A stretch of DNA of 5,842 bases from Acholeplasmataceae bacterium (GTDB lineage Bacteria; Bacillota_I; Bacilli_A; ML615J-28; CAG-698). This document shows positions 1-5,293 of this stretch, one piece after another; positions within the stretch are counted from its first letter, which is position 1, and each line of letters starts with the position of its first letter. The notes beneath the pieces were generated by a model. The model worked only from the letters and a program-made list of their open reading frames with translations, was not told the DNA's origin and made no database searches. The translations under genes and the position numbers were made by a program. The stretch is from NCBI GenBank assembly GCA_012841765.1, contig DUUA01000210.1, forward strand, positions 1 through 5,842, given 5' to 3'.

Positions 1-16
1 AATAATTAATGCCTAG

Positions 17-50
17 TTTTTAATTATGTGAATTTTCACATAATTAAAAA
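17..50. promoter_or_regulatory. Perfect inverted repeat upstream of the lipoprotein operon
   Basis: Two 16-base arms (17-32 and 35-50) are exact reverse complements around a 2-base centre; the core reads GTGAA-TT-TTCAC. The outer arm is T-rich on the 5' side and A-rich on the 3' side, the reverse of an intrinsic terminator, and no T-run follows on either strand. It therefore looks more like a protein-binding dyad than a terminator. It lies 68 bases before the lipoprotein start and overlaps a CATAAT (39-44) that could serve as a -10. The dyad is seen directly; the operator role is inferred. Confidence 0.45.
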
Positions 51-117
51 AGTTCCAATAAAAATCTGTTTTCATTCGTATTACTAGTAGAAAACAAAAA
101 GAAAAGAGGAAAAAGAT

Positions 118-951
118 ATGAAAAGATTATTTATTGGTTTATTTATTTTGGCAGGTGCGGTAGCACTTATTGGTTGTAAGAAAGATAATGTAGATAAAAG
201 GTTAGAAGAATTAGAAAAAGAAGAAAACGTATATGCAATATCTTTAGTAAGTGGAATTGATCAAGTAATATCAAATAGTAGTGTAAATTTAATTGATAGT
301 AATGCAGAAACAGATGCAGATCAAATTGATAACTTAGATTTACTATTAGGATTATTAAATGAAGAAGTGTTTGATGTTGATGCAAAAGAATCTGATAATG
401 ATAATTTTGATAATTTATTAGAAATAACAATTAATCAAGAAAAATACATGTTCTACTATAATGAAGTATTAATAGAACGTGAAGAAGATGAAGATGAAAT
501 TGAAGAAGAATTTAAAATTGAGGGATTAATTTTATTTGGTGATTTAGAATTTAATGTTATAGGTAAAAAAGATGTAGAAATAGAAGAAGATGAAGAAGAG
601 TTTGAATTGGAATTAAAAGTTTCACTTGATAGTGATAACTACACAATTATCAAATATGAAATTGAAACTGAAAGTGACGAGTTAGAACGTAACTATAAAT
701 TAGAAACATATGTTGACGGTAATTTAGTTCGTAAAGTAAAAATTGATTTTGAAGTAGAAGATGATGAATTAGAATTAGAAGTAGAAATAGAAGAAGATAA
801 TAAAGAGTCAAAATATGAATTAAAACATTTCGAAGGAAAAGATAAAGCAGTTATTAAATACGAAATTAAAGAAAATGGTCAAACTTTTAAAGGGATTATT
901 AATGTATCGGTTATAATAGAAGATGATACCGTAAGATACATTTACGAATAA
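118..951 (+). CDS. Acidic surface lipoprotein of an ECF sigma operon, function unknown
   Basis: This 277-residue protein has a lipoprotein signal peptide: Lys2-Arg3, a hydrophobic stretch at 4-18 and lipobox L-I-G-C with Cys20 as the lipidation site, so it should be anchored on the outer face of the membrane. Residues 21-36 are a charged linker. The rest is very rich in Glu and Asp, with an acidic run at 120-131 and, from about 153 to the end, many segments alternating Glu with a hydrophobic residue, as expected for amphipathic beta strands. From about residue 39 to the end it resembles the extracytoplasmic part of the membrane protein at 1492-2481 (TINQ and YYNE at 104-107 and 113-116, a following acidic run, a similar C-terminus). 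AGAGGA at 105-110 supports the ATG. The sigma gene starts 22 bases downstream, so the two are probably cotranscribed. I do not recognise a named family; a ligand-binding or sensor-partner role is inferred from the shared domain. Confidence 0.9.
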   Translation: MKRLFIGLFILAGAVALIGCKKDNVDKRLEELEKEENVYAISLVSGIDQVISNSSVNLIDSNAETDADQIDNLDLLLGLLNEEVFDVDAKESDNDNFDNLLEITINQEKYMFYYNEVLIEREEDEDEIEEEFKIEGLILFGDLEFNVIGKKDVEIEEDEEEFELELKVSLDSDNYTIIKYEIETESDELERNYKLETYVDGNLVRKVKIDFEVEDDELELEVEIEEDNKESKYELKHFEGKDKAVIKYEIKENGQTFKGIINVSVIIEDDTVRYIYE

Positions 952-973
952 TTATCAAGAATAGGGTGGACAG

Positions 974-1495
974 ATGAACTTAGCGGAAGCTATTTATAAA
1001 ATTAAAGATAAAGATGAATTAGCTTTCGAAACAATTTATAAAGAAACTAGTTCATCTGTTTACGCTATTATTAAAACAATTGTTAAAGATCATAATATAA
1101 CAGAAGATTTAATGCAAGATACCTATATTAAAATGATTAAATCAATTAATAGTTATAATACTAAACAAAAGTTTAAAACTTGGTTACTAACAATTGCTAG
1201 AAATACAGCAATTGATTGGTACCGTAAAACAAAAAAAGAAATGTTAGTAGATGTTAGTGAAAGTGAGTATTTATTTCCGAGCACTAAAAGTACAGTAGAT
1301 TACGAATACAACGCCAACTACTTTCTTTCATTATTAGATGATGAAGAAAAAGAAGTAGTTGTCTTATATGCAATGGAAGGATTTAAGCATCGTGAGATTG
1401 CTAAAATCATTGATAAACCTGTAGGTACTGTTACTTGGATTTATAATAAGGCAATGAAGAAACTAAGAGAACATAGCGAGGGGGTTAGACTATGA
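974..1495 (+). CDS. ECF-family RNA polymerase sigma-70 factor
   Basis: This 173-residue protein has the size and two-domain plan of an ECF (group 4) sigma factor, which directs RNA polymerase to a small stress or envelope regulon. Region 2 spans about residues 5-88, with the core-binding segment around NITEDLMQDTY (41-51), the FKTWLLTIARN stretch (67-77) and IDWYRK (80-85) as in -10-recognising sigma-2 domains. A variable acidic linker (89-117) follows. Region 4 (about 118-168) carries a helix-turn-helix, GFKHREIAKIIDKPVGTV (136-153), for -35 recognition. No region 1.1 or region 3 is present and no extra C-terminal domain is seen. A GGGTGG at 964-969 precedes the ATG. The gene ends in TGA within the ATGA shared with the next gene, a coupling typical of ECF/anti-sigma pairs. 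The family is certain; the target genes are unknown. Confidence 0.95.
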   Translation: MNLAEAIYKIKDKDELAFETIYKETSSSVYAIIKTIVKDHNITEDLMQDTYIKMIKSINSYNTKQKFKTWLLTIARNTAIDWYRKTKKEMLVDVSESEYLFPSTKSTVDYEYNANYFLSLLDDEEKEVVVLYAMEGFKHREIAKIIDKPVGTVTWIYNKAMKKLREHSEGVRL

Positions 1496-2481
1496 AAGAT
1501 AAAGATATCTTAAAAGTAATAAAAAAAGATATAGTAGATGATACTCCTAATCTTTTAAGTAAAATTGATATAAAAGATATAGAAATTGATGAAGTAGTTA
1601 CTGAATGTAAAAGGACTTTCTTTAATTTCAGTAATGTTTTAAGACTATCACTTTCACTTGGTGTTTTAGTAATCGGACTAGTTCTAGGTTATAGTCTATT
1701 AAATAAAAAACCAGTAGTTATCCCTGGCACTAAGGTTAGTGTTACTAGTAAAGATCAAATTGTTGCTGCATATGCAGTGACAGGAGTTAATTTAATTGGC
1801 AACAATAATAACGCTATTAATATTAGTAGTAGTAAGATGAATACGGCTTTAACAGTGGATTTTATTGAAAGGTTCCATGAAAACATCAATTTAATCCAAG
1901 ACTATTTCAATTTAAATAAAACATCAATTATAATAACAGTCAATGATGATGAGGCTTATGATACTTATAAATATAAAATGGTAGTTACAATAACAAATCA
2001 ATTTGAAAATGAAGAAGAATATATCTTATATTATAATGAAGAACGATCAATTGATGATGACGATGATGAAGAAGAAAAACAAATGAATGGTGTTTTAATT
2101 TATGACTTTATTAAATATCACTTTCATTCTGAAGAAGAAATAGAATCTGATGAATCAGAAATAAAAGTTATTGTCTATCAAACAACATTTAGAAATAGAA
2201 TTGAAATTGAAAAAGAGCTAGAACAAGATGAATATCAATACGAATATACAATGTATAGAAATGATAACGAAATTTTTAAATTAGAATTAGAAGTTGAAGA
2301 TAATGAAATTGAATTAAAAATTGAAACAAAAGATTATGAGTATGAATATATAATTAGAAAAATAAGTAAACAAGAGTTTTTAATTAAATTTGATAAAGAA
2401 GAAGACTTTAGTTTAAGAATTGATTTAGAAAATAAAGTATTTATCTATGAATATATGAATGAGTTAATTTATAAAGAATAA
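1492..2481 (+). CDS. Probable membrane anti-sigma factor with acidic extracytoplasmic domain
   Basis: This 329-residue protein lies directly behind the ECF sigma gene with a 4-base overlap and its own GAGGGGG ribosome site (1478-1484). It has a short cytoplasmic part (1-51), one membrane segment (about 52-70, followed by Lys72-Lys73) and a large extracytoplasmic part (71-329), the plan of an anti-sigma factor that holds its sigma factor at the membrane. The cytoplasmic part has a DDTPNLLSKI segment (16-25) resembling short N-terminal motifs in Firmicutes anti-sigma proteins. It has only one Cys (39) and no His-x3-Cys-x2-Cys, so it is not a zinc-binding ZAS domain. The outer part contains YYNE (180-183), an Asp/Glu run (187-195) and many Glu/hydrophobic alternating strands, and it resembles the mature lipoprotein encoded at 118-951. 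The anti-sigma role is inferred from position and topology; the sensory ligand is unknown. Confidence 0.8.
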   Translation: MKDKDILKVIKKDIVDDTPNLLSKIDIKDIEIDEVVTECKRTFFNFSNVLRLSLSLGVLVIGLVLGYSLLNKKPVVIPGTKVSVTSKDQIVAAYAVTGVNLIGNNNNAINISSSKMNTALTVDFIERFHENINLIQDYFNLNKTSIIITVNDDEAYDTYKYKMVVTITNQFENEEEYILYYNEERSIDDDDDEEEKQMNGVLIYDFIKYHFHSEEEIESDESEIKVIVYQTTFRNRIEIEKELEQDEYQYEYTMYRNDNEIFKLELEVEDNEIELKIETKDYEYEYIIRKISKQEFLIKFDKEEDFSLRIDLENKVFIYEYMNELIYKE

Positions 2482-2490
2482 AACATAATG

Positions 2491-2535
2491 AATACCACAT
2501 ACGGTAATAACATACCATATGTGGTATTTTTTTTT
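2491..2535 (+). terminator. Intrinsic terminator of the lipoprotein/sigma/anti-sigma operon
   Basis: An 11-base-pair stem (2491-2501 with 2518-2528) continues past one C/A mismatch into four more pairs (2503-2506 with 2513-2516), closing a six-base loop. A run of nine T ends it (2527-2535). It begins ten bases after the anti-sigma stop codon and closes the three-gene operon. Confidence 0.93.
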
Positions 2536-2601
2536 AAATATATGAAAGTGCACTATCATACTATCTAGGGTATTGAGTTAAATATAAAAATTAACACTTT
2601 A

Positions 2602-2639
2602 AATAAAGGAACAAACAAATAAATGTTTGTTCCTTTATT
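2602..2639. terminator. Orphan perfect 16-bp hairpin, possible bidirectional terminator
   Basis: Arms 2602-2617 and 2624-2639 are exact reverse complements around a six-base loop. The 3' arm ends T-rich and is followed by AATTTT, so it could terminate + strand transcription, although the T-run is broken. No gene ends nearby: the previous terminator is 66 bases upstream and the dus promoter about 50 bases downstream. It may be a backup or bidirectional terminator, or a protein-binding dyad. The rest of the 2536-2685 gap shows nothing recognisable. Confidence 0.5.
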
Positions 2640-2685
2640 AATTTTAAAACTATAAAGTAATAAGGCTTAATCAAATAAATAAAAA

Positions 2686-2694
2686 TGTTATAAT
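2686..2694 (+). promoter_or_regulatory. Extended -10 promoter of the dus gene
   Basis: A perfect TATAAT (2689-2694) is preceded by TG one base upstream (2686-2687), giving an extended -10 element. The -35 is poor; TTAATC at 2667-2672 is the nearest fit at 16-base spacing. Transcription would begin near 2701, leaving a leader of about 33 bases that carries GAGGTG (2719-2724). Confidence 0.7.
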
Positions 2695-2733
2695 AGATTA
2701 GATTTTATTAAAGATGTTGAGGTGTTTTATTAA

Positions 2734-3717
2734 ATGCAAGATAATTTTTGGAAAAAATTAAATAAGCCATTTTTCATTTTAGCACCAATGGAAGATGTTA
2801 CAGATATAGTATTTAGGAAAGTAGTTGCTAAAGCGGCTAGACCTGATGTGTTTTTCACAGAATTTACTAATAGTGATAGTTATGTTCATGCAAAAGGTAT
2901 TGAGTCTTTAAGAGGTAGATTAAAGTTTGATCAAGACGAAAAACCGATTGTTGCTCATATATGGGGAGATAATCCTAATAACTTTGAAGAAATGAGTATA
3001 GGTCTTGCAAAAATGGGTTTTGATGGCATTGATATTAATATGGGATGTCCTGCAAAAAATGTTTTTAGACATGGTAGAGGTGCCGGATTAATCTTAAGAC
3101 CAGAAGTTGCAGCGGATATCATTCAAGCAGCTAAAAAAGGTGGACTACCTGTTAGTGTAAAAACACGAATAGGTCATAGCAAAGTATCTGAATGGAAGGA
3201 ATGGCTAACTCACCTGCTAAAACAAGATATTGCTAATTTATCGATTCACTTACGAACAAAGACTGAAATGAGTAATTATGATGCCCATTGGGAATTAATG
3301 CCGGAGATTTTAAAACTAAGAGATGAAATAGCACCTAATACATTAATAACTATGAATGGCGATATTAAAGATTACCAAATGGGTATAGAACTATATAATA
3401 AATATAGAGTTGATGGTATTATGATTGGAAGAGGAATCTTCCATAATCCGTTTGCTTTTGACAAGGAAAATAAAAAAAGAGAAGCATCTGAATACCTAGA
3501 CTTATTTAAATATCACTTAAGTGAATATGATAGATATGTATTAGAAGAAGGAACATTAAAAAAACCGTTACACCGTTTCTTTAAAATCTATATTAGAGAT
3601 ATTAAAGGCGCTAGTAAACTTAGAACTAAATTAATGGAAACAAGAGATACTGATGAAATGCGTGCTTTGATTAAAGATTTTGAAGACGGTAAATTAAATG
3701 AAGATTTAATAGAGTAG
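2734..3717 (+). CDS. dus: tRNA-dihydrouridine synthase
   Basis: This 327-residue FMN enzyme of the Dus family uses NADPH to reduce specific uridines of the tRNA D-loop to dihydrouridine in the cytoplasm. An N-terminal TIM barrel (about 10-245) opens with LAPMEDVTD (16-24). It carries the family signature [19 protein letters not shown] (101-119) with catalytic Cys105, then VKTRIG (142-147, with the FMN-contacting Lys), HLRTKT (172-177), NGD (208-210) and the phosphate-binding [10 protein letters not shown] (230-239). A helical C-terminal domain (about 250-327) is the tRNA-binding part. Length is normal and all key residues are present. GAGGTG at 2719-2724 supports the ATG. The gene stands alone between its own promoter and terminator. 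I cannot say from sequence alone whether it belongs to the DusB group or another bacterial subgroup, so the modified positions are unknown. Confidence 0.95.
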   Translation: MQDNFWKKLNKPFFILAPMEDVTDIVFRKVVAKAARPDVFFTEFTNSDSYVHAKGIESLRGRLKFDQDEKPIVAHIWGDNPNNFEEMSIGLAKMGFDGIDINMGCPAKNVFRHGRGAGLILRPEVAADIIQAAKKGGLPVSVKTRIGHSKVSEWKEWLTHLLKQDIANLSIHLRTKTEMSNYDAHWELMPEILKLRDEIAPNTLITMNGDIKDYQMGIELYNKYRVDGIMIGRGIFHNPFAFDKENKKREASEYLDLFKYHLSEYDRYVLEEGTLKKPLHRFFKIYIRDIKGASKLRTKLMETRDTDEMRALIKDFEDGKLNEDLIE

Positions 3718-3729
3718 CAGAAATATTAT

Positions 3730-3763
3730 TTAAAGATTAAAGGGGAAACCCTTTTTTCTTTAA
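3730..3763 (+). terminator. Intrinsic terminator of dus
   Basis: Starting 13 bases after the dus stop codon, AAAGGG (3739-3744) and CCCTTT (3749-3754) close a GAAA tetraloop. After two T/T mismatches the stem continues with TTAAAGA (3730-3736) and TCTTTAA (3757-3763). Six T follow the GC-rich upper stem (3752-3757), which alone makes a good terminator. Confidence 0.85.
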
Positions 3764-3893
3764 TTAGGAAATTCTATATGACCTATTTTTGTGATTATCG
3801 ATAGCGTTAAGGCCATGTTTAGAAAGTAGTATCTTAGAAAAGTTAGTATAATCACTAGATTCATAGAATGGATAGTATAAACCAAAAAAGAAA

Positions 3894-3944
3894 AGAGACA
3901 AAATGTTTTGTCTCTAACGTGAATGAAATTCACTTTTGTTCTTC
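3894..3944. other. Tandem hairpins in a gene-free region
   Basis: Two adjacent stem-loops lie in the roughly 310-base gap between dus and the polysaccharide operon. The first has perfect 10-base arms (3894-3903 and 3906-3915). The second pairs GTGAAT (3919-3924) with ATTCAC (3928-3933) and is followed by TTTTGTTCTT, a terminator-like tail. A TATAAT sits upstream at 3847-3852 without a clear -35. The pair could end a short untranslated RNA of about 85 bases, act as a terminator for transcripts reaching the operon, or be a decayed element. The rest of 3764-3893 shows nothing recognisable: no tRNA and no open frame with a ribosome site. Confidence 0.4.
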
Positions 3945-3987
3945 TAATTACATTTTTAAAATTTTTCAAATAAAAAATATTATAATG

Positions 3988-3996
3988 TGCTATAAT
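3988..3996 (+). promoter_or_regulatory. Extended -10 promoter of the polysaccharide operon
   Basis: TATAAT (3991-3996) with TG one base before it (3988-3989) forms an extended -10. A second TATAAT lies ten bases upstream (3981-3986). No good -35 is seen at normal spacing. Predicted transcription start is near 4003, inside the dyad at 4002-4018. Confidence 0.65.
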
Positions 3997-4001
3997 TAAA
4001 T

Positions 4002-4018
4002 TGTTCGGTAACCAAACA
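4002..4018. promoter_or_regulatory. Candidate operator: 17-bp dyad at the transcription start
   Basis: The sequence TGTTCGGT-A-ACCAAACA is a palindrome around one central base with seven of eight arm pairs matching; the only mismatch is C4006 against A4014. It starts six bases after the -10 and ends just before the GGAGG ribosome site, so a bound dimer would block transcription initiation. The winged-helix protein encoded 14 bases downstream is the obvious candidate ligand, making autoregulation likely. The dyad is observed; its binding partner is inferred. Confidence 0.55.
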
Positions 4019-4031
4019 TTGGAGGGGTCTT

Positions 4032-4652
4032 ATGAAAAAACACTATTTTTTCAAACCAACTGCTTTATATAAAGAATTTATTATTTTAGATGGTATTGAA
4101 GCTAATGCCAAAATAACCCAAAGAGACTTAGCAAGTGTTTCTTTTAGTTCTGTTTCAATGGTAAATCTATATTTAGATTCTTTTGAAAAAAGTGAATATG
4201 TTATTAGGAAATATAATTCAAGTAAAAATGTTGAATATTATATTACTGATAAAGGTAGGGAGCGTAAAAAGGTTTTAAATATCGGATATTTACATGAAAT
4301 ACAAAAAAGATATAAAGAAGCTAAAAAGGAAACTGAGAGTTTTATTAATAAGATTATTGAAAAAGGATTTAAAAATATAATCTTTTATGGAGCTGGCGAA
4401 GTAGCGGAAATATTTATTCAAGCGATTAACGATGATTTTAATGACAAATTACAAATTACGGCAGTAATAGATGATGATACTAATAAACAAGGTAAGCAAA
4501 TTGGTAATATGGTAATTAATAAAAGTGATATTATAAAAAACACTAATCATGATGCAATCATGATAGTCACTTATAATAACTATGAAATTATTTATAATAA
4601 ATTAATGGCTATTAATTATCCAAAAGATAAGATTTTATATTTTTTCGATTAG
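4032..4652 (+). CDS. Winged-helix regulator fused to a Rossmann nucleotide-binding domain
   Basis: This 206-residue protein heads the polysaccharide operon. Residues about 12-80 form a MarR-like winged helix: ITQRDLASVSFSSVSMVNLYL (28-48) covers the helix-turn-helix, followed by a beta wing with EYVIRKYN (55-62) and EYYITDKGRER (68-78). A charged helix (about 86-110) links to a C-terminal alpha/beta domain with NIIFYGAGEVAEIF (115-128), containing the Gly-Ala-Gly of a dinucleotide fold. AVIDDDTNKQGKQIGNMVI (144-162) then resembles the N-terminal nucleotide-binding domain of FlaA1- and PglD-type polysaccharide enzymes. No catalytic domain follows, so the fold probably serves as a sensor. GGAGG at 4021-4025 supports the ATG. 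The sugar transferase gene follows at once, with a ribosome site starting in this stop codon. The likely role is a one-component regulator sensing a nucleotide, sugar-nucleotide or NAD(H). Rex has a comparable architecture but this does not look like Rex. Ligand and DNA site are inferred. Confidence 0.8.
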   Translation: MKKHYFFKPTALYKEFIILDGIEANAKITQRDLASVSFSSVSMVNLYLDSFEKSEYVIRKYNSSKNVEYYITDKGRERKKVLNIGYLHEIQKRYKEAKKETESFINKIIEKGFKNIIFYGAGEVAEIFIQAINDDFNDKLQITAVIDDDTNKQGKQIGNMVINKSDIIKNTNHDAIMIVTYNNYEIIYNKLMAINYPKDKILYFFD

Positions 4653-4664
4653 GAAGTGAAAAAG

Positions 4665-5282
4665 ATGTATAAACTATTTAAAAGAATTATGGATTTTTTA
4701 ATCGCATTAATTGGAATTATTGTGTTATTGCCGGTATTTATAATTTTAATATTAGCGATTAAATTAACGTCTAAAGGACCGGTTTTTTTTAAACAAAAAA
4801 GAGTTGGAAAAAATAAGCGTTATTTTAATATTTATAAATTTAGAACAATGAATATCAATGCTCCTAAAGATATGCCTACCCATCTTTTAGAAGATCCTAA
4901 TAAGTGGATTACTAAAGTTGGAAGATTTTTAAGAAAAACAAGTCTAGATGAACTCCCACAAATTATTAATATCTTAAAAGGTAATATGTCAATTGTTGGA
5001 CCTAGACCAGCTTTATGGAATCAGTTTGATTTAATTGAAGAAAGAGATAAATATGGTGCTAACAATATTTACCCAGGCCTTACTGGTTATGCTCAAATAA
5101 AAGGAAGAGATGAACTTCCCATTGATAAAAAAGCAGAGTTAGACGGATATTATGTTGAAAATATTAGTTTATGGTTAGATATAAAAATCTTTTTTAAAAC
5201 ATTTTTTCAAATATTTAAACCTAGAGGCGTAGTTGAAGGTGGAACTGGCACAATTAATAAAAATGATAATAAAGAAGAATAG
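4665..5282 (+). CDS. Undecaprenyl-phosphate sugar phosphotransferase (monotopic phosphoglycosyl transferase)
   Basis: This enzyme of the bacterial sugar transferase family moves a sugar-1-phosphate from a UDP-sugar to undecaprenyl phosphate on the inner face of the membrane, the first step of repeat-unit assembly for a surface polysaccharide or glycan. At 205 residues it is a minimal PglC-like form without the large N-terminal membrane region of WbaP/WcaJ. A re-entrant membrane helix lies at about 9-33 with Pro23. GPVFFKQKRVGKN (38-50), FNIYKFRTM (54-62), KTSLDELPQ (91-99) with the Asp95-Glu96 catalytic pair, MSIVGPRP (108-115), and PGLTGYAQIKGR (137-148) are all intact. A GTG at 4656 would add three residues, but AGGAAG (4651-4656) sits eight bases before ATG 4665, which favours that start. 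The C-terminal tail (about 190-205) is hydrophilic. The sugar substrate cannot be told from sequence. Confidence 0.94.
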   Translation: MYKLFKRIMDFLIALIGIIVLLPVFIILILAIKLTSKGPVFFKQKRVGKNKRYFNIYKFRTMNINAPKDMPTHLLEDPNKWITKVGRFLRKTSLDELPQIINILKGNMSIVGPRPALWNQFDLIEERDKYGANNIYPGLTGYAQIKGRDELPIDKKAELDGYYVENISLWLDIKIFFKTFFQIFKPRGVVEGGTGTINKNDNKEE

Positions 5283-5293
5283 TAGGTGATAGT

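Noticed and set aside
167..430. 87-codon open frame on the minus strand inside the lipoprotein gene
   Set aside because: It is the complement of the biased GAA/GAT/TTA coding sequence, giving a Leu/His/Tyr-rich product without a ribosome site.
478..800. GAA/GAT-rich stretch as a tandem DNA repeat
   Set aside because: There is no regular unit; the pattern simply follows the Glu/Asp-rich protein and AT-rich codon choice.
2536..2601. Possible second promoter (TTGAGT at 2573-2578) leading into the orphan hairpin
   Set aside because: No -10 element lies at a workable spacing.
3760..3969. 69-codon open frame on the minus strand in the gap after dus
   Set aside because: It runs through both intergenic hairpins and into the dus terminator, has no ribosome site, and resembles no protein family I know.
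3868..3999. 43-codon open frame on the + strand in the same gap
   Set aside because: It covers both hairpins and the operon -10 and lacks a ribosome site, so it is a chance frame.
4656..4664. GTG start for the sugar transferase, adding three residues
   Set aside because: The GTG overlaps the likely ribosome site AGGAAG, and ATG 4665 has proper spacing and matches the usual N-terminus of the family.
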